Positions 17,553 through 26,871 of a stretch of DNA of 58,593 bases are shown piece by piece (within the stretch, counting starts at the first letter, position 1; each line of letters opens with the position of its first letter). The position numbers were made by a program, and so were the translations under genes. Source of the DNA: Candidatus Zixiibacteriota bacterium (GTDB taxonomy: Bacteria > Zixibacteria > MSB-5A5 > CAIYYT01); the NCBI GenBank assembly GCA_020853795.1, contig JADYYF010000122.1, positions 1 through 58,593 of the forward strand. Reading direction: 5' to 3'. The notes under the pieces are model-generated. The model ran no database searches and was not told the origin of the DNA. It saw nothing but the letters and a program-made list of their open reading frames with translations.

Positions 17553-17560
17553 CGGTTCAT
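17507..17560 (-). CDS. Putative 17-codon leader ORF
   Basis: ATG 17560 has AAAGGAGG with a 5-base spacer, the best ribosome-binding site in the area, and encodes 17 residues (MNRCSSAATVAHDASCG). Its TGA overlaps ATG 17510 of the downstream frame as ATGA. This is direct reading of the sequence. Whether the peptide matters, or the site simply serves ATG 17552, is not decided by sequence alone. Confidence 0.35.
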   Translation of the reverse strand: MNRCSSAATVAHDASCG

Positions 17561-17640
17561 GGATACCTCCTTTGGCTCTCGGGTTGGATCAGTATTGGAC
17601 CAACTGTGGGCTAAGAAAATGTCTACCGCGGGTGGCGTCA

Positions 17641-17663
17641 ATCACATCGTGATTAGATGTGAT
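17641..17663. promoter_or_regulatory. Perfect inverted repeat, operator candidate
   Basis: ATCACATC, 7 bases, then GATGTGAT: both 8-base arms match perfectly. It lies about 80 bases upstream of the leader ORF and Vps62-like gene and just beyond the pepO terminator. A 15-base centre-to-centre spacing fits a dimeric regulator. No cognate regulator is encoded next to it. Confidence 0.45.
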
Positions 17664-17678
17664 GTATAACTTCTCCTG

Positions 17679-17710
17679 AAACAAAAACGGCCGGTGAATC
17701 ACCGGCCGTT
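17679..17710 (-). terminator. Intrinsic terminator of the M13 peptidase gene
   Basis: AACGGCCGGTG, a 3-base loop and the exact complement make an 11-bp GC-rich stem at 17686-17710. Read on the minus strand it runs into TTTTTGTTT, a proper U-tract. It lies 21 bases after the stop of the M13 peptidase gene. Confidence 0.9.
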
Positions 17711-17730
17711 CTGTCAGTGGTATTTCGATT

Positions 17731-19776
17731 CTACCAAATGCGAACAATCAGACTTGCCGGTCGCAGCAAGGACTTGCCGGGTTGGCAGCCGAAGGCTGCG
17801 GCGAACTCCGGCATGTTTGCTAACGTACCGTTGACGCGGAAGCGATCCGGCGAGTGCGGATCCGTGGCGAGATACATCTTCTCCGCCTCCGGCCGAATTT
17901 TGGAGCGCCAGATGTGCGCAAAGCCGATGAAGAACCGCTGATCGCCGGTCAGGTCGTCAATTACTGGCGCCGGCTCATCCGCCAGCGACTTCTTGTAGGC
18001 ATAATAGGCGATCTTCAGTCCGCCCAGGTCGGCGATGTTCTCACCCGAAGTCAGATCGCCGTTGACGCGGAAGGTGTCGATCGCAATATACTCGGAGTAC
18101 TGCTTCCGAATCATATCAGCCCGCTCTTCGAACTTCTTGCCGTCTTCCGGCGTCCACCAGTCGCGCAGGTTGCCGTCAGCGTCAAACTTGCGGCCCTCAT
18201 CATCGAACCCGTGCGTTAGCTCGTGCCCGATCACCGAACCGATGCCGCCGTAGTTGACGGCATCATCCACGCCCGGATCGAAAAACGGTGGCTGCAAAAT
18301 GCCGGCCGGGAAGACGATCTCGTTGCTCAAAGCACTGTAGTAAGCATTGATCGTCGGCGGCGTCATGCCGAATTCTGTCGGATCGTGCGGCTTGTTGATC
18401 TTGCCCAGCTCGAACCGCGAGTTGTACTCGGCCGCGCGCATGACATTCTGAACATAGCTGTCGGTCTTGATCGTCAGCGGCGCGTGATCGCGCCATTTTT
18501 CTGGATAGCCGATCTTCCAATTGATCTTCTCCAGCTTCTTGAACGCCTCTTGCCGTGTCGGTTCGCTGATCCAGTCGATTGCCGCAAGACGGTCGTGCAA
18601 AGCCGCTTTCAAGTTGATGACCATCTCCTCAACGTGGTGCTTTGATTCCGGCGTGAAATAGCGCGCCACATACGCCCGCCCCAGCAATTCGCCGACCGCA
18701 AAGTCCATCGTTGCGATCACACGCTTCCACCGCGGCCGCAGCTCCTTGCGCCCCTGCAGGATCCGGCCGTTAAAGTCGAACTGCTCGTTGACAAACGCCG
18801 AACTCAGATACGGCGCTGCCGCCTCAATCAAATGAAACCGTAGATAAGCTTTCCAGTCGTCGAGCGGAATCTCCTTCACCATCGCGCCGACTTCCTTCAT
18901 GAACACCACTTGCGCGACATTGAGTCCGCCGGGATCGGCAACTCCCAGCGCGCTGAAGTATCGTTTCCAGTCCAAGCCGGGGCTCATCGCCGCCAGTTGC
19001 TCGAGACTCGTCTTGTTGTAGGTAGAATCAGGATCGCGTTGTTGCACCGGTGTCATCGACGCCTTTGCCAAACGTGTCTCGAGCGCCAGAATCTTGCCGG
19101 TGGCCTGGTCGGCGGCAGCCGGCGCCTCGCCGGCTAACTGCAGCAGTTTCGAAACGTGAGCACGGTACTTCTCCCGCAACGCCACCTGCTCCGGATCGTC
19201 GCTGAGATAGTATTCGCGATCCGGTAGACCCAGTCCGCCCTGATGCAGGTTAGCGATATCGAGATTGCTGTTCTTGGCGTCCTGATATACCCACAATTCA
19301 AACGGCACGTTGACGGCGATCAGGTTGAGGCGGGCGATCGCGTCTTGGAGCGACGCGGCATCCTTGATTGCGGCGATCCGATTCAGCTCTTCGGCGAGCG
19401 GCTCAATTCCTGCCTTCTCAACGGCGGCGGAATCGATCGCCGTGCGATAAAAGTCGGCGACCTTCTGCTCAATAGTACCCGGCGCTGCATTCGCCTCTAT
19501 TGCGTCTTCGATCACCGACTTCAGCTGCTGGATGTTATTCTCATACAGCTCACCCCATGCGCCCCAACTCGCGCGATCCGGCGGAATTTCGTTATTCTTC
19601 AGCCAGGTGCCGTTGGCAAATTCATAGAAGTTGGCGCAAGGATCGGCAGTGCGGTCCAGGTGCGCGACATTGGCCCCGCGCAGTTGCTCGGCGGTGAGCG
19701 TCGGCATCGTCGCCAACAGCGCGATTAGGCCAAGTGCCAACGTTGTCAATACACTTCGATGCTTGATTGAAATCAT
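17731..19776 (-). CDS. pepO: Secreted M13-family metallopeptidase (neprilysin/PepO-like)
   Basis: A 681-residue protein with an N-terminal signal sequence ('LTTLALGLIALLATMPTLTA'). The catalytic centre is complete: 'GSVIGHELTHGFDDEG' (HExxH), 'ENIADLGGLKIAYYA' (third zinc ligand Glu and the catalytic-support Asp), 'NAYYSALSNEIVFPAGILQP' (substrate-binding N-A-Y) and a C-terminal 'DPHSPDRFRVNGTLAN' with the Arg/His typical of the family. M13 enzymes cut oligopeptides; the product is expected in the periplasm or on the surface. AAGGA lies before ATG 19776. An excellent terminator follows, so it is probably monocistronic. Confidence 0.94.
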   Translation of the reverse strand: MISIKHRSVLTTLALGLIALLATMPTLTAEQLRGANVAHLDRTADPCANFYEFANGTWLKNNEIPPDRASWGAWGELYENNIQQLKSVIEDAIEANAAPGTIEQKVADFYRTAIDSAAVEKAGIEPLAEELNRIAAIKDAASLQDAIARLNLIAVNVPFELWVYQDAKNSNLDIANLHQGGLGLPDREYYLSDDPEQVALREKYRAHVSKLLQLAGEAPAAADQATGKILALETRLAKASMTPVQQRDPDSTYNKTSLEQLAAMSPGLDWKRYFSALGVADPGGLNVAQVVFMKEVGAMVKEIPLDDWKAYLRFHLIEAAAPYLSSAFVNEQFDFNGRILQGRKELRPRWKRVIATMDFAVGELLGRAYVARYFTPESKHHVEEMVINLKAALHDRLAAIDWISEPTRQEAFKKLEKINWKIGYPEKWRDHAPLTIKTDSYVQNVMRAAEYNSRFELGKINKPHDPTEFGMTPPTINAYYSALSNEIVFPAGILQPPFFDPGVDDAVNYGGIGSVIGHELTHGFDDEGRKFDADGNLRDWWTPEDGKKFEERADMIRKQYSEYIAIDTFRVNGDLTSGENIADLGGLKIAYYAYKKSLADEPAPVIDDLTGDQRFFIGFAHIWRSKIRPEAEKMYLATDPHSPDRFRVNGTLANMPEFAAAFGCQPGKSLLRPASLIVRIW

Positions 19777-19895
19777 GCTTCTATCCTTCAGTAGGTAGCG
19801 GTGGTGTAACAGTCTGTCAGCTCATGACATTATATACGGAGACGGCAGTCAGAATGACTTATCCGATGTGCGGGAATTTGCCTGATTTTTGCTGC

Positions 19896-21311
19896 TCAAT
19901 CGGGTTCCGAATCTTGCCGCTTCCGCAAGTAGTCCATCGCGGGTTTGGAAACGTAGAGCTTGTTCTTCCCCGACTCGGTCAGTGGAATCTCGTGGACGCG
20001 CTCAATCGTGAAGCTAAACTCGCTTCCAAAGTAGTTTTTGTAAACCTCCAGTAGCAGCCTTTGATCATCGTCGCCGTTAAAGGCTCTGGTGGGAACATAG
20101 GTTATATGCAGCTGATCAAGCGTCGTCTGCTCGACCCGCACGCGCTCAAACTTCTCGGCGCCGACGGCCAACTCGATCTGCGGATACACCAGTCCCTTCC
20201 GCGTCAGGATCAAGTCCTTGCCGCGTCCCCCCACCACCGTCATTACCGGATACGGCGCCACAGCATCCGCCGGATGACCGTGAAGAATCCCCACATCATC
20301 GGTGTGGTAGCGAATCAGCGGGAAGGCGTAATTCACCAAGGAGGTAGCCACGATATCGGCCGGAGTCCCGGCAACTGCCTTGCCGGCTCCGTCAACAAAT
20401 TCAAGATAACAGTACTCACTCTGAACATACTTGCGGCCATCCGCAAGTTGCGTCGCGGCCACCGTGTTCTCCCGATTTCCGTAGTAATCGACAATTGTGC
20501 AACCAAAGAATGATGCGATGGCACGGCGGTACTGGGGATAAATCATCTCGCCGGTCGTATAGACGATCGGTACATGAAACGGTTCCAGACCATTGTCTTG
20601 AAAATGCAATACGAGAGTGGACAGATTTGCCGGCTGGCAGTAGATGAGCTTGGGGCCGAACTCCTTCATCCGCCGGTAGATTGCGGGCGCGTGCTCGTGG
20701 CGGATGCTAAACTGCTCGATCATCAGCAGATTCTCATTGTAGTCGATCGGCATCTGGTCGTGGTCTTTCAGGAACTTGAGGATACCGGTAAACTGCGCGC
20801 GCGGTTCCCGGAAACGGTAGCCGATATTGTGGTAGTGGCGCCACATGATCGCCTTGCGCCAAACTTCGGCCTCGGCTGAGCGAAACACCCGCAACCGGTC
20901 GCGGCTCGTCCCGCTGGTAACCGTCTGCACCGGCTTGAGCCGCTCGAATTCGTCCGACTTCAGCTCCTCGGCGAACTCGTTGACCTCATCACGCGTCAGA
21001 AAGGGTATCCGTGCGAAATCCGAAGGCGTCTTGATGTCCCCCGGTTCCATGCCGATCTGTGCAAAGCGTCGGCGATAGAACGGCACATGTTCATGGGCAT
21101 AGCGCAGCAATTCCAGCAGCCGCCGCCACTGATAGGCCCCGATCTCATCGCGGGTTCGGGTCTGATGTTCCTGCAGGAACCTGAACACCTCACAAAACCG
21201 CCGTCCGTACTTGACCGGCAATGGAATGATCGTATGGCGCGCGCGACGCAGCGAATCGAGAATACTCACCGTAGAACCAGCTCGAATGATTGTATTGAGA
21301 GCATGACACAC
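19896..21311 (-). CDS. Adenylate-forming enzyme, PaaK/CapK-like
   Basis: About 471 residues. 'LLRYAHEHVPFYRRRF' and 'RIPFLTRDEVNEF' are the usual opening of phenylacetate-CoA ligase-like proteins. 'VQTVTSGTSRDRLRVFRS' is the nucleotide-binding P-loop (T-S-G-T-S), and 'VDYYGNREN', 'PLIRYHTDDVG' and 'VVGGRGKDLI' are later family motifs. CapK-type members are often found near polysaccharide genes, but none are visible here. The substrate is unknown. The start at GTG 21311 is uncertain; GTG 21269 is an alternative. Confidence 0.82.
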   Translation of the reverse strand: MCHALNTIIRAGSTVSILDSLRRARHTIIPLPVKYGRRFCEVFRFLQEHQTRTRDEIGAYQWRRLLELLRYAHEHVPFYRRRFAQIGMEPGDIKTPSDFARIPFLTRDEVNEFAEELKSDEFERLKPVQTVTSGTSRDRLRVFRSAEAEVWRKAIMWRHYHNIGYRFREPRAQFTGILKFLKDHDQMPIDYNENLLMIEQFSIRHEHAPAIYRRMKEFGPKLIYCQPANLSTLVLHFQDNGLEPFHVPIVYTTGEMIYPQYRRAIASFFGCTIVDYYGNRENTVAATQLADGRKYVQSEYCYLEFVDGAGKAVAGTPADIVATSLVNYAFPLIRYHTDDVGILHGHPADAVAPYPVMTVVGGRGKDLILTRKGLVYPQIELAVGAEKFERVRVEQTTLDQLHITYVPTRAFNGDDDQRLLLEVYKNYFGSEFSFTIERVHEIPLTESGKNKLYVSKPAMDYLRKRQDSEPD

Positions 21312-21479
21312 AATCTAGCAGCCGCTGACGAGGAGCCAAGAGGAAAGCACTCGCCGCCGAGATTTGAGACCGCCCCGATCGATTCGCCCGCCCAAAATCA
21401 AAACGGAGAGTGAGGGATTCGACAGAGACACCTTTTGATATCCTGTTGTGAGGCACCGAAATATGGTATAATACATTAC

Positions 21480-22479
21480 TGTGTAACTACTTACGTTAAT
21501 TTGGCTGTTTGTGTCCGTTTTTGTCGCTTTTTGTTTGTTTTATTAGAACTTGGGCCGAGTTTGGGCCGAGTGAAAAATACCCATGTGGTCTGCGGAAGTT
21601 GTAGTAGTCTTCCCAGACCTGTAATTTCTGAGACAAATCACCATCATCGGTATAGGTCAGCAACTGGTAGAACTCTAAGTCATCCGTCTGATGGGATCTC
21701 TCAAGTTTGCCGTCAAGACGAGGAAAACGAGGTTTGATGTAGACATGACGAATTCCCAAGTCTTCGACATGCCAGTGGAAACGAGCCTGGAACTCATGAT
21801 CGTTATAGGTTCTCACGGTATGGATCCGAAAGGGAAACCGCTCAACCACATGGTCAATGAACTTGATGGCAGTCTCCTGATTGTGAAAGGGATAGATGTT
21901 TAGAGCCCGAATCCGAGTGGCGTCATCGATAGCCGTATACTGAAAACGCTTGACCAAAACACCGCTCTGGCTCTTACAGGTCAGGAACTTGACGTCAACC
22001 TGGATATGGTGCCCCGGAACTTGCTTTTCATAGCGCTGAGTCTGAACGGTCCTGACCTTGGCATTTCGGGGAAGGCGGTTCAAGTCCTGGCGTCTCAAGG
22101 CGTGGTAGGCCGTGCTTTCCGAGACTTTCAGCTCCAAGTGATAGCGCTGAATGAACCAGCTGATTCGATCCGGCCCGAGATGATAGGTCGTCCGCAGGTA
22201 AACGATCGTCTCCTCAATCTCCGGAACTATTCGTAAAGTCGGATTCTCGGGACAAGGTTTGTGATTAATCAGCCCCTCATTACCGATCTTCTCGTACTGG
22301 CTCTTCCAGTTGTAAAAAGTCTGCCGGGCAATCCCAAAGTGCCGGCAGGTCTTCGCAATATTCCCTCGAACCTCAGCATACTTGAGAACTCGTTACTTGC
22401 GCTTAGTATCTCTCTCGGCTTTCGACAACCTGTTCCTCCTGCTTCGGCTAACCTAACATCATCAATGAATGTGTTAACA
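21480..22479 (-). mobile_element. Degenerate IS481-type insertion sequence
   Basis: The element is defined by a broken transposase and imperfect, gapped terminal matches. The left end reads TGTGTAACTACTTACGTT from 21480; the right end, read inward from 22479 on the other strand, is TGTTAACACATTCATTG. Both begin with TG and end the element with CA. No target-site duplication is visible. The exact ends are uncertain, while the transposase identity is firmer. Confidence 0.5.
21496..22428 (-). pseudogene. IS481-family transposase, inactivated
   Basis: Starting at TTG 22428 behind AGGAGG (6-base spacer), the frame is interrupted by a TAA at 22393-22395 after 11 codons, where 'KRK(L)RVLKYAEVRG' would be expected. 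It is then open for about 298 codons. It has the HTH segment ('NIAKTCRHFGIARQTFYNWK') and a DDE integrase core ('IQVDVKFLTCKS', 'YTAIDDATRI', 'RLDGKLERSHQTDDLEFYQ'). The second catalytic block, normally T-D-N-G-x-E-F, reads T-Y-N-D-H-E-F: the catalytic Asp is Tyr. With a nonsense codon and a lost DDE residue, the gene is dead. Confidence 0.85.
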
Positions 22480-22741
22480 AAAGTCGGAAGTTTCGCACTG
22501 CGGTAGCATCAAAGGGATGGATAGTCCGAAAGTTGCCGAGTAAGTCAAAGCCTGTTAATGGTCGTTTCAAAATCACCGAAAAGTAGACTGCGCAGTATGT
22601 CAACGTGTTGCGGACATGATCTTAGAAAAGTGTGCCAACTGGAATATCGCCTTCCTTGCCCCAATTCAAAGAGCGATCAACTTTACAAGACAGTCTTGAA
22701 GTGTTACTTTGAGATTATTCACAGCTGATCAACGAGGCGGG

Positions 22742-25246
22742 ATGACAAAAAGGTACGCATACCTAATAACATCTGTTGTTGCTGCGGGACTGGTCATTCT
22801 GGTTCTATTCCGCGAACAGATCATTAACTCGTGGAGACCGGACTTTTTGACTAGGCTCGAGGGCGAGGTCTTTCTGCAATCAGACTGCGACCGAGCTTAT
22901 CCATTTGATTGGAATGGAGATGGCAACGACGAGCTGCTGCTTGACAGTCACTGGCAGGGCATACGTCTCTTTGATCCATTTCTCAAGGCAAATCTGCAGT
23001 CAAATTGGGACAAGACAATCTACGAGGCTGGCTTGATAGATTACAATTGTGACTCTATCAAGGACGCGGTGTTCTATTGCCACAGAGATTCCACCCTTTA
23101 CGTCTATGGAATTCCCGGAGGCAAGAATGCTCCACTGACAGGGGAAGAGCTATTTCGGATGCAGACAGAACACAAAGGGGAGTACGCGGAACTCAACTCG
23201 GCAGTTCTTCTGGAAGCCGCTGAAGACTTGAATCTCGATGGGATCACTGACTTCCTGAGCAGTTTTTTAACTTATCAATTCAACAAGGGGCCGCGCAAAG
23301 TAGTTCTGTATGACGGGGAAAAAAGGAATGTCCAGTGGGAGTTCTGCCTCGGCCCCGGACCACAACACTTCTCAGTTGCCAACACAAGATTAGACTCCTC
23401 CAAAATAGTGTTGTTTGTGGGTCAGGCATACGACAATGGTCGCTGCTGTCAAGTTCTCTGCGATTCAAGTTGCTATCTATTCGGGATCAACTCCATGGGA
23501 GGGCCTGCCTTTGCACCTGTGTGGCTAGGTGATTCCCTCACCTACGCCGACTATCGCATGGTGCCATTTGGGCTATCTGCAGATCCGGAAATCGTGCTCG
23601 CCTCGTACACACTTGGGGGAGATAGCTGCGAATTCCCTCTCGTAATCCTCAATGCGATCACAGGAAGAGTGGTGCGAACTTTCTCTGGAAAGCTAGGCTT
23701 CAGTTCACTTGAACTTCTGTCGGCCGATAGCATCTCAGCACCCCGGATCCTTGCATGCCGGAGCGACGGCGTTGTACAGCTCTTGGATTATCGGCTCGAA
23801 CTTCTGCGGGAAGACGTGGTCCCTTCGCGCAAAATCAAGAAAATCTGCAGTCCAGTGGATTTTGATGATGACGGCAATGATGACATTCCCCTGATACTGG
23901 AATCCGGTGGATTACTGATCCTGAACGACCGATTTGACAGCGTCTACTTCTACCAGGCAGGTGTACCATTGTCAGATATCGTAAGGATCAACTCGCGTGA
24001 GACATCGAGGCTGCTATACCTCGTCAACTCGAACGTGAAGATGCAGGCAGTCATTTCAGTAAGCAGAGTGGGAATTCCCTTTACCGAACTCGTTCCTCCG
24101 GCGGCCCAAGTGGCGGTTTTCGGATTCAGCCTAAGTGCTCTCTTGGCAATCTTCATTGCTGGTCGCCGTCGAAGACAGAGTAATGCATTTCTGAGCTCTA
24201 TCTTTGAAGACTCCAGCAGAATGATCCTTGGTGTAGACGGACAAGGCCGAATATTCCGGTCAAACGGATCTGCCAATCAGTTCTTCGCAATCACGACCAA
24301 AGACACGAATCACGATTTTGGCACTGTGATGGCGAAGAAAGGATTTGACGCGCTAGCTGAACAACTTGCCAAGATCCCTTCGGTGGCAACCGAACTCACA
24401 GGATACGAACTTCAGGTAAATACAAACGGAAGTCCGCGAGACTACTGGATTCAGATGAAACGCATTCTCTTCGGCAGTCTTAAGTTTGAATCACGAACGA
24501 TCGTCTCCATACAAGACATAACTGATCGCAAGCAATTCGATCGCTACGAGACGCTATCCAACTTTTCCGAACAAATGGTTCATGACATCCGCAAACCACT
24601 TTCGCCAATCCTATTGAGGCTGCAAGAGCTAGAAGCTCAATTGACAGATGGAAGGCTGCCAGCAGAAGACATTCGCTCGCGATTTATTCGACCAACACTT
24701 GATCAAATTCAACTGCTGTCAGGCTATGTTACGAGACTCTGGGACGCCTTCCGAGCCAGGGAGTCGGAACGTGAACGACTTGACTTAAAGGCGCTCCTAC
24801 GGTTTGTGGTCAAAGCGAGAGCTTCACTGGCCGCGCCTGCTACCAATATCGAATTGTCGGTTGCCGACAATCTGCCTCCGGTATCGGGAAGGTTCGACGA
24901 TATCTGTCGCGTTATCAGTGAGTTAATTGACAACGCGCTCGATGCGCTCAGGGCATCGACCCAGGGTGAGATAGTTGTTGAGGCCTCTTGCACTCACCAC
25001 AAGCGTCCCTCAGTCATTATCGTGGTCTCGGACAACGGCCCAGGCATTGATGAATCGATCAAAGAAAGGATCTTTGATCTGAACGTATCATCAAAGGAAT
25101 CGTCGCACCATGGCCTCGGTCTCTTCATCGTTAGAAAGATTGTCCTTGAGCATGGGGGGGCGATTAGCGTCGAAAGCTCCGGAAAGTTTGGCACGCGATT
25201 TGTTGTGACCTTACCTGGAATGGAGGAGGATTCTTGCGATGAGTAA
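22742..25246 (+). CDS. Membrane sensor histidine kinase with FG-GAP/VCBS-like sensor region
   Basis: About 834 residues from ATG 22742, chosen for GAGG at 22733 and because TTG 22709 has no ribosome-binding site. One membrane helix (residues about 6-23) precedes a long extracytoplasmic region with calcium-loop motifs 'DWNGDGNDE', 'DYNCDSIKD', 'DLNLDGITD' and 'DFDDDGNDD', as in FG-GAP/VCBS propellers. A second helix ('VAVFGFSLSALLAIFIAG') leads to a PAS-like segment. The kinase core has the H box 'EQMVHDIRKPLSPI' (His about 614), N box 'ELIDNALDALRAS', G1 'DNGPGIDESI' and G2 'HHGLGLFIVRKI'. It overlaps the response-regulator gene by 8 bases, so they form a pair. The ligand is unknown. Confidence 0.88.
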   Translation: MTKRYAYLITSVVAAGLVILVLFREQIINSWRPDFLTRLEGEVFLQSDCDRAYPFDWNGDGNDELLLDSHWQGIRLFDPFLKANLQSNWDKTIYEAGLIDYNCDSIKDAVFYCHRDSTLYVYGIPGGKNAPLTGEELFRMQTEHKGEYAELNSAVLLEAAEDLNLDGITDFLSSFLTYQFNKGPRKVVLYDGEKRNVQWEFCLGPGPQHFSVANTRLDSSKIVLFVGQAYDNGRCCQVLCDSSCYLFGINSMGGPAFAPVWLGDSLTYADYRMVPFGLSADPEIVLASYTLGGDSCEFPLVILNAITGRVVRTFSGKLGFSSLELLSADSISAPRILACRSDGVVQLLDYRLELLREDVVPSRKIKKICSPVDFDDDGNDDIPLILESGGLLILNDRFDSVYFYQAGVPLSDIVRINSRETSRLLYLVNSNVKMQAVISVSRVGIPFTELVPPAAQVAVFGFSLSALLAIFIAGRRRRQSNAFLSSIFEDSSRMILGVDGQGRIFRSNGSANQFFAITTKDTNHDFGTVMAKKGFDALAEQLAKIPSVATELTGYELQVNTNGSPRDYWIQMKRILFGSLKFESRTIVSIQDITDRKQFDRYETLSNFSEQMVHDIRKPLSPILLRLQELEAQLTDGRLPAEDIRSRFIRPTLDQIQLLSGYVTRLWDAFRARESERERLDLKALLRFVVKARASLAAPATNIELSVADNLPPVSGRFDDICRVISELIDNALDALRASTQGEIVVEASCTHHKRPSVIIVVSDNGPGIDESIKERIFDLNVSSKESSHHGLGLFIVRKIVLEHGGAISVESSGKFGTRFVVTLPGMEEDSCDE

Positions 25247-26597
25247 GCCTCTAGTACTGCTCATAGATGATGATTCTGCGTTCGTTGACTCGCTTGAAGA
25301 AGTTCTCGGCAACCTTTACGACACACTCAGGGCTAACACCATCGGAAGTGCCCTTGCTCTCTTGCGTGAGAAGTCCGTAGAGGCTATATTACTCGACATC
25401 GATTTTGGGGGAAAACTGGATGGCCTCCAGTACTTGCCGGATATCATCAACGAAAGTGCGCTTGCGCCGGTAATCATGTTGACTGGGAATCAAAGCACCG
25501 ACGCTGCGGTGCAAGCCACTCGTGCGGGAGCCTTTGACTACTGCACCAAGCCAATCGATCGGACAAGATTGCTCACAACTTTGCGCAACGCAATCGACAA
25601 ATGTCTAGCCAACCGCACGAAGGTGGAACTGATCAATGAAAGAAAACAACAGCATCCACTGATTGGCTCCTCTGAAGTCATGAAGAAAATACGCGATCGC
25701 ATTGCTCGAATAGCACAAAGCGAGGAAACTGTACTCATAACCGGTGAAACGGGTACTGGCAAAGAGGTTGTTGCCAGGCAAATCCACTATCATAGCCGGA
25801 GAGCTGGCCAGAGGTTCATTGCAGTAAACATGGCGGGAATCCCCAATGAACTGATGGAGGCCGAGCTCTTCGGATACTTGAAAGGAGCTTTTACGGGCGC
25901 CTTTGAGTCAACTTCAGGATACTTCGGAGCTGCCAAAGGCGGAACCATTTTTCTGGACGAGATTGGGTTGGCAAGCCTGGCTGCTCAGTCAAAGCTACTT
26001 CGGGCGGTAGAAATGAAGGAGTACACCCCCTTAAAGGCAACGACTCCAGTTTCTGCGGATATTCGGATAGTCGCAGCCACGAGCCGCAACCTGGACTCAG
26101 AGATGAAGGCCGGCAGGTTTCTCCCCGACCTCTACTATCGACTGAATGCCTTCTCAGTGCATATTCCCGCGCTCCGCGAACACAAGTCTGATGCGATCGA
26201 GCTATTCAATCACTTCATGCTCTTGAAAGCAGATGAACTAGGAGTCTCACCCAAGCAACTCACGCCGGAGGCCAGAATAGAATTAACTGAGTATCCTTGG
26301 CCGGGTAACGTCAGAGACGTAAAGCATCTCGTGGAAAAGTCGTTGGTGCTCTCCGATCAAGATAATATCGACTCCGACGAACTGCGTGAGCTAGTAGGAT
26401 CCAATCAGACCCGCAAAGGCCCAGCAGCCTCTTCTACATTGGCCGCGCGATTACGAGATTGTGAACGCGAAATCATTTCAAGTGCCCTGGCTGCAAACAA
26501 CTTCAATCGAACAGCAACGGCTGCAAGTTTGGGAATCCACCGAGTAACCCTTCAGGACAAGCTAAAGGACCTGGGGCTGGAGCAAATCAACCGGTAG
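25239..26597 (+). CDS. Sigma-54-dependent response regulator, NtrC type
   Basis: A 452-residue protein with the three expected domains. The receiver has acidic pocket D10-D12, phospho-acceptor D53 in 'ILLDIDFGG', and T/K in 'VIMLTGNQS' and 'YCTKPID'. The AAA+ domain has Walker A 'GETGTGKE', the sigma-54-contacting loop 'KGAFTGAF' (about 217-222), Walker B 'GGTIFLDEIG' and the arginine-finger region. The C-terminal Fis-type HTH is 'NRTATAASLGIHRVTLQDKL'. All parts needed for ATP-driven opening of sigma-54 promoters are intact. Phosphorylation by the overlapping upstream kinase is inferred. A sigma-54 promoter lies about 275 bases after the stop. Confidence 0.95.
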   Translation: MSKPLVLLIDDDSAFVDSLEEVLGNLYDTLRANTIGSALALLREKSVEAILLDIDFGGKLDGLQYLPDIINESALAPVIMLTGNQSTDAAVQATRAGAFDYCTKPIDRTRLLTTLRNAIDKCLANRTKVELINERKQQHPLIGSSEVMKKIRDRIARIAQSEETVLITGETGTGKEVVARQIHYHSRRAGQRFIAVNMAGIPNELMEAELFGYLKGAFTGAFESTSGYFGAAKGGTIFLDEIGLASLAAQSKLLRAVEMKEYTPLKATTPVSADIRIVAATSRNLDSEMKAGRFLPDLYYRLNAFSVHIPALREHKSDAIELFNHFMLLKADELGVSPKQLTPEARIELTEYPWPGNVRDVKHLVEKSLVLSDQDNIDSDELRELVGSNQTRKGPAASSTLAARLRDCEREIISSALAANNFNRTATAASLGIHRVTLQDKLKDLGLEQINR

Positions 26598-26604
26598 TCA
26601 TTTG

Positions 26605-26629
26605 ACTACACGTTTGAATGGGGTGTAGT
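26605..26629. promoter_or_regulatory. Inverted repeat, enhancer candidate for the NtrC-type regulator
   Basis: ACTACAC, 11 bases, then GTGTAGT: both 7-base arms match exactly. It begins 8 bases after the regulator stop and about 245 bases upstream of the sigma-54 promoter, a normal distance for an activator-binding enhancer. A further overlapping dyad, TAGTC/GACTA, spans 26595-26608. The assignment is inferred from position and symmetry. Confidence 0.4.
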
Positions 26630-26690
26630 GAATTGGCTACTAGTCGGGCGATCAAAGTGTCCTCAACATACTAGGCTCCTCAGCTTCCCA

Positions 26691-26708
26691 GAGAGAGGTT
26701 TGTCTCTC
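26691..26708. other. Hairpin in the regulator/FG-GAP intergenic region
   Basis: GAGAGA, a 6-base loop GGTTTG and TCTCTC pair perfectly. No T-tract follows on either strand, so a terminator is unlikely. It may be a weak second protein-binding site. The rest of 26598-27036 besides the listed dyads and promoter holds no convincing gene. Confidence 0.25.
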
Positions 26709-26871
26709 GACAAGAATTAACTTGACCGCAATTTGGATACAACCACCGGCAACTTCGCGACAACTTCCCTTCACTGAGCCAATTAGATAACAACCATCGT
26801 CTTCTTGTTAGCCGATAGGGCGCTTTCAGCACGAGGAGTTGATGAGTAAGAACTATCTTTCGCACCATGAA

